DNA of 64,000 nt from Flammeovirgaceae bacterium 311 (lineage in GTDB: Bacteria; Bacteroidota; Bacteroidia; Cytophagales; Cyclobacteriaceae), in the NCBI GenBank assembly GCA_000597885.1, contig CP004371.1:868001-932000 (forward strand), given 5' to 3'. Positions 1-8,351 of the stretch are shown piece by piece. Positions within the stretch are counted from its first letter, which is position 1. Each line of letters opens with the position of its first letter. The notes under the pieces were generated by a model. That model was given only the letters and a program-made list of their open reading frames with translations, did not search any database and was not told the DNA's origin. The translations under genes and the position numbers were made by a program.

Positions 1-577
1 AACAGGCATTGGCCACGACAGGGATGAGACCATTGCCGACCTGGTGGCGCACACCAGGCTGAAGACCCCTACAGCAGTGGCTGAATTCCTCATCAATAAC
101 CTAAGAAGCTACGAAGCACAGCTGGATGAGCTAAGCAATACAGTATTTGCCTATGCAGGTAATTACCTGAACCAGCAGCAGCAATGGGTAAACCAGCTGC
201 AAAGCAAACTTCAGACTGGTGCCAGATCGCTACTGGGAAGTCAGCAAAAACAACTGCAGCAAATGGCCGGCAGTATTGGCGCCAACACACGGCACCGCAT
301 CAGGTTTGGCCGGGAGCAGCTCAAAAGCATGGAGAGAATTCTTTATTCTTCTGTTGATAAAGCCATGTGCAGTGAATCGGCTACTTTAGATCAACTGGAG
401 ATTACCCTGCGCCTGCAGGACCCACAGCGGCTGCTCAAACGGGGTTACACCATCAGCTACCTGGAGGGTATTCCACTCCACAAAGCAAATGCGCCTAAAC
501 CCGGCCAGCTGCTGATTACCCATACCCAAAATAATATCATAACCAGTAAGGTAGAAGATACTACCCCCAATACATAA
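1..577 (+). CDS. xseA: Exodeoxyribonuclease VII large subunit, C-terminal part
   Basis: This is the C-terminal 191 residues of the large subunit of exonuclease VII, the nuclease that degrades single-stranded DNA into short oligonucleotides. The reading frame is open from base 2 and begins inside the conserved GIGHDRDETIADLVA segment, which in this family is followed by the TPTAVAEFL motif. The rest is the helical, Gln-rich coiled-coil region, ending in the short beta segment LLKRGYTISYLEG seen in XseA C-termini. The 5' end lies outside the window, so the GTG at 44 is not a true start. The xseB gene follows after 4 bp, the usual partner arrangement. Confidence 0.95.
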   Translation, partial: TGIGHDRDETIADLVAHTRLKTPTAVAEFLINNLRSYEAQLDELSNTVFAYAGNYLNQQQQWVNQLQSKLQTGARSLLGSQQKQLQQMAGSIGANTRHRIRFGREQLKSMERILYSSVDKAMCSESATLDQLEITLRLQDPQRLLKRGYTISYLEGIPLHKANAPKPGQLLITHTQNNIITSKVEDTTPNT

Positions 578-581
578 GAAA

Positions 582-767
582 ATGACCTACAAAGACGCCA
601 TCAAGAAGCTGGAGGAAATCGTAAACAAGATAGAAAATGAAGATCCTGATGTAGATGAAATCTCCGGACTGGTGAAGGAAGCTTATGAACTGCTGACATT
701 TTGTAAAACGCGCCTGAAAACAACAGAAGAAGAAGTGCAGGAAGCTTTTGAAAAACTCAGGGAATAA
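582..767 (+). CDS. xseB: Exodeoxyribonuclease VII small subunit
   Basis: This 61-residue protein is the small subunit that binds the helical part of XseA in the cytoplasmic exonuclease VII complex. It shows the family pattern of a short three-helix protein, with KKLEEIVNKIE near the N-terminus and a C-terminal acidic helix ending EEVQEAFEKLRE. Its length is slightly shorter than the usual 70-80 residues. The ATG lies 4 bp after the xseA stop, so the two are probably translationally coupled. Confidence 0.93.
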   Translation: MTYKDAIKKLEEIVNKIENEDPDVDEISGLVKEAYELLTFCKTRLKTTEEEVQEAFEKLRE

Positions 768-785
768 TTTATTTATTAGTGTAGC

Positions 786-1349
786 TCAATACTCTACCCT
801 GCTCATTCTGCGACCGTAGATCATAGCAGTGCTAATACCTACCAGAGCCCCGTAAATGTGCGATTCATAGGATACATTAGGCTCTGTTGGCAACAACCCA
901 TAGAACATACTTCCATACAAAACAATGGTTACCGTTGAAATCACCAGTGAGCGGAAGTCTTTTCGGAAAAAACCGAAGAAGATCAGGAAAAAGGCAAGGC
1001 CATATATAACGCCGCTGGCACCAATATGGAGGCTGTGGCGGCCAAAAAGCCAGACCAGTATGCCTGTAATAAAATAACAGTAAAAAAAGATCTTGTTGGC
1101 AATGCGGGGATAAAAAAAGAAAAGGGTGGTACCCAGGAACAGGAAAGGCACTGTGTTGGAGGCAATGTGCCACCAGGAGCCGTGCAATAAAGGTGAGGTA
1201 ACAATTCCAATCAGCCCAAATGCATCTCTTGGCAGAATTCCCAGAAAGCTAAAATCGATACCCCAGCTTACTTCAAAAAAGAAAACGCCCCACATCAGCA
1301 TTGTGAGGCGCGCAGGTACTAAAACACTGTCGCTGATTCTCTCCAGCAT
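786..1349 (-). CDS. Rhomboid family intramembrane serine protease (paralog 1)
   Basis: This 187-residue polytopic membrane protein carries the rhomboid catalytic dyad: Ser112 in the GASG motif and His164 in YESHIYGALVG. The HGSWWHIASN segment at residues 56-65 matches the second-helix H-x3-N signature that forms the oxyanion site. About six hydrophobic segments are visible, the normal rhomboid core without extra domains. It is the last gene of a minus-strand series (2408 to 786), 6 bp after the TerB-like gene. A second rhomboid with the same FLGILPR and GASG segments lies at 3212-4141. The substrate is unknown. Confidence 0.88.
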   Translation of the reverse strand: MLERISDSVLVPARLTMLMWGVFFFEVSWGIDFSFLGILPRDAFGLIGIVTSPLLHGSWWHIASNTVPFLFLGTTLFFFYPRIANKIFFYCYFITGILVWLFGRHSLHIGASGVIYGLAFFLIFFGFFRKDFRSLVISTVTIVLYGSMFYGLLPTEPNVSYESHIYGALVGISTAMIYGRRMSRVEY

Positions 1350-1355
1350 AATTTG

Positions 1356-1832
1356 TTAAACCCGAAACGTACGCGGATCATCTATCATCGGCAAAGTTAT
1401 CACTTTTGACTCATTGTACCCAACAGAAAGATATCCTAATACACCACCATTGGCCTCTGCCACTTGTTTGGCCAGCTCCTGCAAACTGGCATAGTACTGC
1501 TCCGCCAGGGGCTTTTCTAATTTGTAAAGAATTGGATTTAGCTGCTGAAGCCTTTCAGAGATTATTCTGTAACGTTCATTGACGTCTTTTGGCAAATCCC
1601 GTCTTAAAAGTGCTATATCAGACTGATACCTTTGGCCTACTTCCTCATAAAAGCCGTCCAGATCAGGTCTGGAATGAAATTTCTTCCACCAGGTAACATC
1701 CAGGCCTCTCTCTACTTCTTTTTCGTTATAATCGCCATCAGAACCGGCTACCATAACAGTAACCAGGGCTGGCGCCTGTAACATTATTTCCCGTTCACGG
1801 GCTGAAAGCATGTCGAATGTATGATTCATCAT
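1356..1832 (-). CDS. Conserved hypothetical protein, TerB-like N-terminal segment
   Basis: I do not recognise a specific function. The N-terminal part (LSAREREIMLQAPALVTVMVAGSDGD followed by acidic residues) resembles the helical TerB/DjlA-type fold, in which an acidic loop follows a VAGSDGD-like turn. The C-terminal half is helical and charged. An upstream GTG at 1853 is in frame, but the paired ATGs at 1832 and 1829 are more likely starts, giving about 158 residues. No signal peptide or membrane helix is present, so it is probably cytosolic. It lies between a DinB-like gene and rhomboid paralog 1 on the same strand. Confidence 0.6.
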   Translation of the reverse strand: MMNHTFDMLSAREREIMLQAPALVTVMVAGSDGDYNEKEVERGLDVTWWKKFHSRPDLDGFYEEVGQRYQSDIALLRRDLPKDVNERYRIISERLQQLNPILYKLEKPLAEQYYASLQELAKQVAEANGGVLGYLSVGYNESKVITLPMIDDPRTFRV

Positions 1833-1886
1833 ACCTAATAAATCAATAACCACCAGGCATTGTTTTACAAATTAGTGATGGATCAC

Positions 1887-2408
1887 TTACTGTAAAAGGC
1901 GTTTTACCTGTTTGTGGTGGTGGTCCATGTGATTTGTCAAAAATGCCAGCATTTGCTGCAGGGTAAGGGTGCCTGCAACCGGGTGCCTGAACATAGGTTT
2001 TTCTAATACTGCCGCTGGTGCTTCTTCCAGGTAAGCATGCAGCCGGCTCCTCACATCGTGCCATTGCTGCAGCAGCGCTTCTGGTGTGGTATTGTTCGTG
2101 GTTTTTAACTCTTCAAGCGGCGGTGCTTTAAACTTCAGCGGACTCCTGAGGGCTAAATTCAGAAGCAGTGCTCTTATACTTTGTGGCAGGTAGCTTCTAG
2201 AGGTAAGCGGGGTGTAATTCTTTTTCAGCAGGTATTTAAGACTCACAGCCTCTACTCCTGCCATATGTTCCATTACCTGTAAAAGGCTCCACTGATCCGG
2301 AGCAGGTTGTTGCTTAAGCTTGGCTGCCGGCACCGAACTCAGTAAATGCCAGTAGTATTTGCTCTGGCTTTGCAACTTTTGCCATTCTCTATCTAATGCA
2401 GGCTTCAT
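1887..2408 (-). CDS. DinB/YfiT-like four-helix metal-binding protein
   Basis: The product (about 173 residues from ATG 2408) looks like a DinB_2 superfamily four-helix bundle. It has the typical WSLLQVMEHMAG segment, in which the His is usually the first metal ligand, and a C-terminal NHMDHHHKQVKRLL segment supplying the other His ligands. Such proteins are cytosolic, and some act as metal-dependent thiol transferases or hydrolases, but most are uncharacterised. The longer frame starting at 2474 would run into the terminator of the ompH-like gene, so I prefer ATG 2408. Confidence 0.75.
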   Translation of the reverse strand: MKPALDREWQKLQSQSKYYWHLLSSVPAAKLKQQPAPDQWSLLQVMEHMAGVEAVSLKYLLKKNYTPLTSRSYLPQSIRALLLNLALRSPLKFKAPPLEELKTTNNTTPEALLQQWHDVRSRLHAYLEEAPAAVLEKPMFRHPVAGTLTLQQMLAFLTNHMDHHHKQVKRLLQ

Positions 2409-2480
2409 GCTGTTTATGGGCTTAGAAGTATACCCAAAGCAAGATAAGCTTTTGTGCCATAGAGGCAAATGCATGTATAA

Positions 2481-2507
2481 AAGAAAAGGCCCGGTTCTTA
2501 CCGGGCC
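2481..2507 (-). terminator. Rho-independent terminator of the ompH-like gene
   Basis: On the minus strand a GGCCCGG/CCGGGCC hairpin with a short loop is followed by a T-rich run (TTTTCTT). It lies 9 bp past the stop codon of the OmpH-like gene and before the DinB-like gene. Confidence 0.85.
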
Positions 2508-2515
2508 TCATGCTA

Positions 2516-3154
2516 TTAATTTTTTGGGGTTGTGCCTGTGTTGGTTGCTGCCGTATTTCCTTTTGTTTGCTTGTAGCGTTCGTTCAGGCCGGCAATAACA
2601 TCCTGTGTAATATTCAAACTATCGCTTGCATAAATTACACCGCTTCCTTTTTGGTAAGTAAGCACCACATCCAGGTTGTTTTGCTCACCATACACCTTTA
2701 CATAATCTCTTACTTCAGCATACAGGGAATCTTGGTATTTAGCCTGCTCCTGCATAAGGCGTTGCGACAGGCTTTGCTGATACTGCATCAGGTTGTTCTG
2801 CTTGCGCATCAGTTCTTCTTCACGTGCTTTTGCCTGTCCCATGGTCATGTTCTGGGCAGTCTGCTGAAAAGTCTGAATTTCAGATTCCAGGCCACGAGCT
2901 CTGTTTGTGTACTCACTGGTGTACTTCTGCTCTACCAGCTGCAATTCTTTTTCAATATCTTTAAAGAACTCATAATTGTTAAGCAGCGAATCAGAATTGA
3001 TATAAGCAATAACAGTTTTGGCTCGCGGGGCTCCTGCCTGAACTGTACTGCCACCTACCGATGCTACCTCCCTGGCTCCGGCAAAATGCAGATAAAACAA
3101 AACGGCTACTGCTACCAGCAATACCACATTGAGAATCAAAGAAAGATTTTTCAC
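2516..3154 (-). CDS. OmpH/Skp family periplasmic chaperone-like protein
   Basis: This 212-residue protein has an N-terminal hydrophobic segment (residues 4-25), then a beta strand with the family-typical IAYINSDSLLNNYEFFKDIEKE segment. A long Gln-rich coiled coil (about residues 70-150) follows, then the VVLTYQKGSGVIYASDSLNIT strand region. This is the OmpH/Skp layout: a trimeric jellyfish-like chaperone that holds unfolded outer-membrane proteins in the periplasm. The start is GTG at 3154. The N-terminus may act as a membrane anchor, because no clear signal-peptidase site follows. Its own promoter and a palindrome lie just upstream. Confidence 0.85.
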   Translation of the reverse strand: MKNLSLILNVVLLVAVAVLFYLHFAGAREVASVGGSTVQAGAPRAKTVIAYINSDSLLNNYEFFKDIEKELQLVEQKYTSEYTNRARGLESEIQTFQQTAQNMTMGQAKAREEELMRKQNNLMQYQQSLSQRLMQEQAKYQDSLYAEVRDYVKVYGEQNNLDVVLTYQKGSGVIYASDSLNITQDVIAGLNERYKQTKGNTAATNTGTTPKN

Positions 3155-3161
3155 TCTACTA

Positions 3162-3188
3162 CACGTTTATATTTAACGTGCAAATATA
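3162..3188 (-). promoter_or_regulatory. Promoter -7 box and overlapping palindrome for the ompH-like gene
   Basis: Read on the minus strand, TATATTTG (3188-3181) matches the Bacteroidetes TAnnTTTG box. Directly after it comes a perfect inverted repeat, CACGTT-N7-AACGTG (3180-3162), which would cover the transcription start. It could be a repressor operator or a 5'-leader hairpin. No good -33 TTG was seen. Confidence 0.5.
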
Positions 3189-3211
3189 CTATTTTCCCTC
3201 AATTTTGAAAG

Positions 3212-4141
3212 CTATGCAGCCGCAGTACTAACAGGTTCTTCAGTTTCTTCCTTATAAGTTTTTTTAGGAGGCGCACTGTAGAAAACAAATCGCTTGTCTG
3301 TCATGTGACTGGCACATAACCTGTATGGAGCAACTTTCTGTGTGCCCACATCATTCACATGCTCATTGTTGTCTCTGCTGTAGTGGTAGCGAAGGGTAAT
3401 TAACTGCTGCTCTCTGCTGCCTGCAGCCTCTTTTTCTGATTCTATTACTATGCTTTCCGTATCAATAATCTGCTCTGCATCAAACATATCTACAGATTCC
3501 TGCATCTGCTGATAAGAGCTTATCCTGCCTGAAGCGATCTCTACACCTGCCAGCTCTGTGGCATACTCTTTTTGCCCGGTAAAGAGCTTGGCATCACGAT
3601 AAAAGAAAGCGGCAAACGCACCTGCCAGTGCTCCTAAAAGATGTGATTCCCAGCTGATACGCTCATTGATTGGAAACAAGCCCTGAACCATGCCGCCATA
3701 CAAAAATATCACAATCAGGGAGATGGATAGCGAGCGTATGTCACGCCTGAAAAGGCCGCTGAAGAACAAAAAAGACACCAGACCATAAACAAGGCCGCTT
3801 GCACCAATATGGTAGGCATCACGGGCAGCCATCCATACCCAGAAGCCCGACATAAAGTAGATCCAGACGAAAACCTCCAGGGCAATGCGGTCATAAAAAT
3901 AAAAAACGCTGATACCCAGTAGTAACAGCGGAAAGGTATTTGACAGCAAGTGCAGCACATCTCCATGCACAAGCGGAGCTGTTACAATTCCCATGGTGCC
4001 CGAAAGCGTTCGTGGCAATATTCCCAGAAAGCCAAAGTCCATTGCTACAGCCCACTCCAGGGCTTTAACCAACCAAAGCATTAAGGTAAAGGTGAATACA
4101 AAAAATATACTATTCCGAAGTTTATGAGCTTCCAGGGTCAT
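3212..4141 (-). CDS. Rhomboid family intramembrane serine protease (paralog 2) with C-terminal extension
   Basis: The product (309 residues from ATG 4141; the longer TTG start at 4150 is less likely) has the rhomboid core in its first 195 residues: HGDVLHLLSN, the catalytic GASG serine motif and the WESHLLGALAG histidine motif. Unlike paralog 1 it carries about 110 extra C-terminal residues. These are hydrophilic, rich in Glu and Ser, predicted cytosolic or periplasmic, and contain no motif I recognise. The shared FLGILPR and GASG segments indicate an old local duplication. No gene lies within 250 bp upstream. Confidence 0.88.
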   Translation of the reverse strand: MTLEAHKLRNSIFFVFTFTLMLWLVKALEWAVAMDFGFLGILPRTLSGTMGIVTAPLVHGDVLHLLSNTFPLLLLGISVFYFYDRIALEVFVWIYFMSGFWVWMAARDAYHIGASGLVYGLVSFLFFSGLFRRDIRSLSISLIVIFLYGGMVQGLFPINERISWESHLLGALAGAFAAFFYRDAKLFTGQKEYATELAGVEIASGRISSYQQMQESVDMFDAEQIIDTESIVIESEKEAAGSREQQLITLRYHYSRDNNEHVNDVGTQKVAPYRLCASHMTDKRFVFYSAPPKKTYKEETEEPVSTAAA

Positions 4142-4403
4142 TATATTCAAATTAAGAGATGAAAAAAATTCAGGGTCAGCCCAGTAGCTTTTGTGCCCTT
4201 ATATGCTTCAATACGGCTTAAAGACAGTAAAAGATTAGTTTTACTCCTCAATTTTCCTCATTTTCTTCTGAAAAGACTTTGTTTTAAGAAAAGCGTTATA
4301 TCTGCAGACCCTCCTGCCTGAAGAAGGATCAACAATTTCTTATAACAGTTAAATTCTATAATTAGCATATAGCAGGCTATTGCCTGGGCTAGAAGCAGTT
4401 GTA

Positions 4404-5306
4404 TCAGAAATAAATATGCTGGGCCAGCCTGAATGTATTGGCATGCGCCTCTACAATATTTGTAATTTTCGGAGAATAGCCTCCTCCCATGCTGCACATA
4501 AGTGGTACACGGTGCTGCCGGCACAACTGCAGCACCCGCTCATCGCGCTGCCGGCAGCCCTGCAGGCTTAAGCCAAGCCTGCCCAGTTTATCTGTGTTCA
4601 GTACATCTACCCCCGACTGGTAGAAAACAAACTCTGGCTCAAAGGTATCGAACAGCTGCGGCAAATGTTGGTCCAGCAGGTACAGATAAGCTGCATCCTG
4701 CAAGCCATCGGGCAAAGGCACATCCAGGTCTGACTCTTCCTTATGCAAAGGGTAATTTTTAGCACCATGCATGCTAAAGGTAAAAACCCTGGGCTCATGC
4801 CTGAAGATCTGTGCCGTACCATTCCCCTGATGTACGTCCAGGTCTACAACGAGGATCTTTTTGCACAGCTTATACTGCAGGAGGTAATTAGCCGCAATTG
4901 CAATGTCGTTGAGCAGGCAAAAACCTTCTCCCCTGTTGGTAAAGGCATGATGAGTGCCTCCGGCTATATTCATCGCAATGCCGTACTGAAACGCAAACAG
5001 CGCTGCCTGTAGCGTACCGTTCATAATGGTAAGCTCCCGCTCCACCAGCTGCTCCGAAAGCGGAAAGCCGGTTTTCCGCACTTCCGAACGGTTTAACGTA
5101 AGGTTCTTCAGCTTTTGAAAGTACCCCTCCTCATGGATAGTGACTATGTAGCGGGAGGTGAGCAACCCCGGCTCAAAAAAATTCTCCTCCCTGACTGTAC
5201 CCTCATATAATAACTGCTGGGGCAGAAGCTCATATTTCAGCATGGGAAACCGGTGGCTAGCCGGCAAGGGATGGGCATAGTTAGCAGCCCAGGCTATCTT
5301 CAGCAT
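4404..5306 (-). CDS. Histone deacetylase superfamily (AcuC-like) amidohydrolase
   Basis: This 300-residue protein belongs to the zinc-dependent arginase/deacetylase fold that removes acetyl groups from lysine or small amines. Conserved elements are GGTHHAF (His119-His120, the charge-relay pair), DLDVHQGNG (zinc ligands Asp157 and His159), SGVD (third ligand Asp234) and MGGGYSP (transition-state Tyr277). All active-site residues are present, so it should be active. The natural substrate is unknown; bacterial members act on acetyl-CoA synthetase, acetylpolyamines or unknown acetyl-lysines. Its ATG overlaps the TAA of the preceding gene (TAATG), implying coupled translation. Confidence 0.88.
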   Translation of the reverse strand: MLKIAWAANYAHPLPASHRFPMLKYELLPQQLLYEGTVREENFFEPGLLTSRYIVTIHEEGYFQKLKNLTLNRSEVRKTGFPLSEQLVERELTIMNGTLQAALFAFQYGIAMNIAGGTHHAFTNRGEGFCLLNDIAIAANYLLQYKLCKKILVVDLDVHQGNGTAQIFRHEPRVFTFSMHGAKNYPLHKEESDLDVPLPDGLQDAAYLYLLDQHLPQLFDTFEPEFVFYQSGVDVLNTDKLGRLGLSLQGCRQRDERVLQLCRQHRVPLMCSMGGGYSPKITNIVEAHANTFRLAQHIYF

Positions 5307-5866
5307 TAACTGTTAGACTCTTCTTCCTCTTCAAAGGTGTACATGGTCTCATCCAGTTCCAGGCTGTCGCTGTTATATTTTTCTACAAAGTCAGTGATCA
5401 CATCATGGTTTATTTCCTCAACATGCAGGCCGGCATCCAACCCAACGCCAAAGTCTACATTTGGATCCAGGTACAGGTGTTCCTGCACTTTTACCGCCTC
5501 TTCTTCCTCCAGGTCCATCATTACCTCTGCCAGGTACAGGCCAATCTCCTCCATTTCATCATTGAGGGCCTTCATGTTCCCGTTTTCGTCTTCCTCATAA
5601 CGGATTGATTTATAGTTAGGAAAACGCTGCGCAGCTTTATGTTCGGCCAGCTCGAAAAGTTCGCTGTGGTAGTGTATTCTTAAGGTGTAGAGCACTGCAT
5701 CATAAACTACTGCTGCCCCCTCATACTCACCTATAAAATAAAAATTAACATATTCCTCCCCATTGTCTTCAGATTCTACCACAAGGTAATTCTGCTTTTT
5801 CGCGGCCATTCTTTTACGGTAATCTTCAATTACTCCCGGATCGAAACCTTTGTTTTTGTGTGACAT
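5306..5866 (-). CDS. Conserved hypothetical acidic protein
   Basis: The function is not recognised. The 186-residue product is strongly acidic, with long Glu/Asp runs in the second half (residues 95-125 and the C-terminus). It has no signal peptide or membrane helix, so it is probably cytosolic. The N-terminal third alternates beta-like hydrophobic stretches (NYLVVES, VNFYFIGEYEGAAVVYDAVLYTLRIHYHS). It overlaps the deacetylase gene by one base, suggesting the two are made together. The start is the only ATG near the beginning of the frame. Confidence 0.65.
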   Translation of the reverse strand: MSHKNKGFDPGVIEDYRKRMAAKKQNYLVVESEDNGEEYVNFYFIGEYEGAAVVYDAVLYTLRIHYHSELFELAEHKAAQRFPNYKSIRYEEDENGNMKALNDEMEEIGLYLAEVMMDLEEEEAVKVQEHLYLDPNVDFGVGLDAGLHVEEINHDVITDFVEKYNSDSLELDETMYTFEEEEESNS

Positions 5867-5983
5867 AAAAATAAAAAAGAGCTTTATAAAAAAAAGAACC
5901 TCAGTTTAAGGGTTATATTTTAAACATCAACTGAAAAATACTCAGTTAATCTACTTAATGAATGTAATTAAATCAGTGCATGC

Positions 5984-6613
5984 ATGCAACTAAATTTATC
6001 AGAAATACTGCGCCGGCAGGAGGGCGAACAACTGGATTACAAGCAACGGGTTACCAGCTTTGAAAAAATAGCAAAAACCATATGTGCTTTTGCCAATACA
6101 AAAGGTGGCATGCTGCTGATTGGAATCAAGGATGATCACACAGTTACAGGAGTAGACCCTGAAGAAGAAAAATATATGCTGGAGCAGGCTGCAAGCAATT
6201 ATTGCGAACCTGCAGTGCCCCTGCATTACGAAGAAATGGAGGACGAGGAGGGCCGGACTGTACTGGCCGTACAGATTGAGGAGAGCAGGCAAAAGCCTCA
6301 TAGCTGCCGGAATAACGCCGGCTTATGGCAGGTATATGTGCGGCAAAAAGATAAAAGTTTACCGGCTGGCAAACATATGATCCGCCACCTTTCCAGTGGC
6401 ACTCATGAACAAACGTTACAGCCGGAGCTGGCACTCACCAAACACGAAAAGAGTATACTGCAATTTGTGCACGTCAACGAAAAGATCACGCTGCAAAAGC
6501 TTATGATCCTGCTGAATTTCTCCAGGCGCAGAGCCCAGCGACTGCTGCAGGAGATGGTGGAGAAAGGACTGCTCCGCCTGTTTGAGCATGAAAAAGAAGA
6601 TTACTACGCCTGA
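5984..6613 (+). CDS. AlbA_2 (Schlafen-type) domain DNA-binding protein with C-terminal winged helix
   Basis: This 209-residue protein begins with EGEQLDYKQ and continues with AKTICAFANTKGGMLLIGIKDDHTVTGVD. This is the hallmark of the AlbA_2/divergent AAA_4 domain (residues about 10-125) found in many putative transcription regulators. The C-terminal part (residues about 145-209) looks like a winged helix, with KITLQKLMILLNFSRRRAQRLLQEMVEKGLL. It probably binds DNA or RNA. It stands alone, divergent from the acidic-protein/deacetylase pair, with a 117-bp AT-rich gap between them. Confidence 0.78.
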   Translation: MQLNLSEILRRQEGEQLDYKQRVTSFEKIAKTICAFANTKGGMLLIGIKDDHTVTGVDPEEEKYMLEQAASNYCEPAVPLHYEEMEDEEGRTVLAVQIEESRQKPHSCRNNAGLWQVYVRQKDKSLPAGKHMIRHLSSGTHEQTLQPELALTKHEKSILQFVHVNEKITLQKLMILLNFSRRRAQRLLQEMVEKGLLRLFEHEKEDYYA

Positions 6614-6711
6614 TAACTGGCGCCGGCACTGAGCCTGTACCAACATCTCCATCAAACTCATTTAACTTACTATATACTAACAGTTTATAGTTGCTTACCT
6701 GAAGCATTAGT

Positions 6712-7047
6712 TTACACCAAAGCCCTGTCCAATACCCAGGTAAGCAGCGACAGCAGTATGCTGAAGATCAGCGCCTGTAAAAAACCTGCCACCTCAAATC
6801 CTGGTACGAGTGCATCTACCAGCAACACCATCAGGGCATTGATTACCAGCAGGAACAGTCCCAGGGTTAAAATGGTAATGGGAATGGTTAAAATTACCAG
6901 GATTGGGCGTAATAAAGCATTGAGCAGTGCTAACACCGCCGCAACAAGTAAAGCGGTAAGAAAACTACTTACTGCCACACCCGGCAGAAAATAAGAGAGC
7001 AGCAATACAAGGCCACCAATAATTAATATTCTAAGAATAGTATTCAT
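6712..7047 (-). CDS. Phage holin family (DUF360-like) small membrane protein
   Basis: The 111-residue product from ATG 7047 is almost entirely hydrophobic, with about four membrane helices. It contains the family signature ALLNALLRPILVILTIPITILTLGLFLLVINALMVLL read in two pieces. Proteins of this type (Phage_holin_4_2 family) occur throughout bacteria as chromosomal inner-membrane proteins, and the holin name reflects homology rather than proven lysis. A longer frame starting at 7179 adds 44 residues that do not resemble the family. The gene is monocistronic, convergent with the AlbA_2 gene. Confidence 0.8.
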   Translation of the reverse strand: MNTILRILIIGGLVLLLSYFLPGVAVSSFLTALLVAAVLALLNALLRPILVILTIPITILTLGLFLLVINALMVLLVDALVPGFEVAGFLQALIFSILLSLLTWVLDRALV

Positions 7048-7346
7048 ACTTGTCTTATCTTCAATTCTTCCTTTTTTGTTTAGTTCTGCCGTTAGTTTTA
7101 AGTTATAAAGTTTAACAGCCTGAATATCTGCTGCTACCGCTCTTATGAAACAAGGGATTGTTGCAGCAACAAGCCCCACTTTAGCCCCAGCCAGTTAATT
7201 CGCAGCAGATGTTTAGAACAAACAGTACCTTAATCAGGTATGGTAGCAGTAGCAGTACCCAGCCGCAGTGACAGCCGTGCGGCTAAGAAATTTAAACATT
7301 GTAATTCTAACGACGCAGGAAGCTTTCATTTAGAACCCCTCATCCT
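7048..7346. other. Intergenic stretch without a gene
   Basis: About 300 bp separate the holin-like gene from ypdA. I see only the upstream, unlikely extension of the holin frame and a short GCCG/CGGC hairpin near 7272-7283. No RNA gene or convincing operator was found here. Confidence 0.5.
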
Positions 7347-7354
7347 TACTTTTG
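7347..7354 (+). promoter_or_regulatory. -7 box of ypdA, near-leaderless
   Basis: TACTTTTG matches the Bacteroidetes consensus TAnnTTTG exactly. Its last base is only 6 bp before the ATG at 7361, so transcription would start at or next to the start codon. The -33 region lacks a clear TTG. Confidence 0.5.
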
Positions 7355-7360
7355 CAGCAT

Positions 7361-8341
7361 ATGAATGATATACAATACGATCTGATTATCATTGGCGCGG
7401 GCCCCTGTGGCCTAGCCTGTGGTATAGAAGCCGCACAAAAGGGGAATAATTACCTGATCCTGGAAAAAGGCAATATCACAGAGTCCGTAAGGCGATACCC
7501 CATTAATATGCAGTTTTTCAGTACTTCTGAAAACATTGAAGTAGGCGGACTGCCCCTGATCTCACAGGATATCAGGCCCACACGTACCGAAGCTTTAAAG
7601 TATTACCGCCGGGTTGCTTTACATTATAAATTAAACACACAGACGTTTACCACTGTAAATAAGATAGTTAAAGAAGGTACCTCCAAAGGCTTCAGGCTTG
7701 TAACCAGCAAAGGGGATTTCAGGTGCCGCTATGTGATCATTGCCACCGGTTACTATGATCTGCCCCGAATGCTCAATATACCCGGCGAAGAGCTGCCTCA
7801 TGTAACGCACTATTATGATGAGGCATACCGCTACTCAGGCACCAAAACGGTTGTGGTGGGTGGCGCCAATTCTGCAGTAGAAATTGCCCTGGATCTGTAC
7901 CGGAACCATGCAGACGTTACCCTGGTACATCAGTTTGGCGAGCTCGATAAAACAGCCAAATACTGGATACGGCCTGATCTGGACAACCGCATTAAAAAGC
8001 AGGAAGTAAAGGCCTGCTTCAATTCTATCGTAGAAGAAATCAAATCCGGTTCCATCAGGATCCGACATTTGCCTTCCGATACTGTTCAGCGGCTGGAGGC
8101 AGACTTTGTTTTTTTAATGACCGGCTACCGGCCAGATGTTGATTTCATTACCAGTGCTGGCATTAAGGTGCATGGCGATGCAGCCATCCCACAGTTAAAT
8201 CCCCAAACCTTCGAGACCAATGTAGAGGGTATTTACATGGCTGGCTCTGTTGTAGGCGGAGAGGAAACTGCCAAAATTTTCATAGAGAATGGAAAACTGC
8301 ATGCTAAACCCATCATTGAAGATATCAGGCACAAGCTGTAA
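7361..8341 (+). CDS. ypdA: YpdA family NAD(P)H-dependent thiol-disulfide oxidoreductase
   Basis: This 326-residue flavoprotein has the FAD dinucleotide-binding motif GAGPCGLACG near the N-terminus, an NAD(P)H-binding VVVGGANSAVEIAL segment in the middle, and the C-terminal GIYMAGSVVGGEE motif. These are the features of YpdA, which reduces bacillithiol disulfide in Firmicutes and is common in Bacteroidetes. There is no CxxC redox pair, as expected for YpdA rather than thioredoxin reductase. A TTG at 7352 is in frame but overlaps the -7 box, so ATG 7361 is preferred. Bacillithiol synthesis genes are not in the window. Confidence 0.87.
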   Translation: MNDIQYDLIIIGAGPCGLACGIEAAQKGNNYLILEKGNITESVRRYPINMQFFSTSENIEVGGLPLISQDIRPTRTEALKYYRRVALHYKLNTQTFTTVNKIVKEGTSKGFRLVTSKGDFRCRYVIIATGYYDLPRMLNIPGEELPHVTHYYDEAYRYSGTKTVVVGGANSAVEIALDLYRNHADVTLVHQFGELDKTAKYWIRPDLDNRIKKQEVKACFNSIVEEIKSGSIRIRHLPSDTVQRLEADFVFLMTGYRPDVDFITSAGIKVHGDAAIPQLNPQTFETNVEGIYMAGSVVGGEETAKIFIENGKLHAKPIIEDIRHKL

Positions 8342-8351
8342 AAACAGCGCT

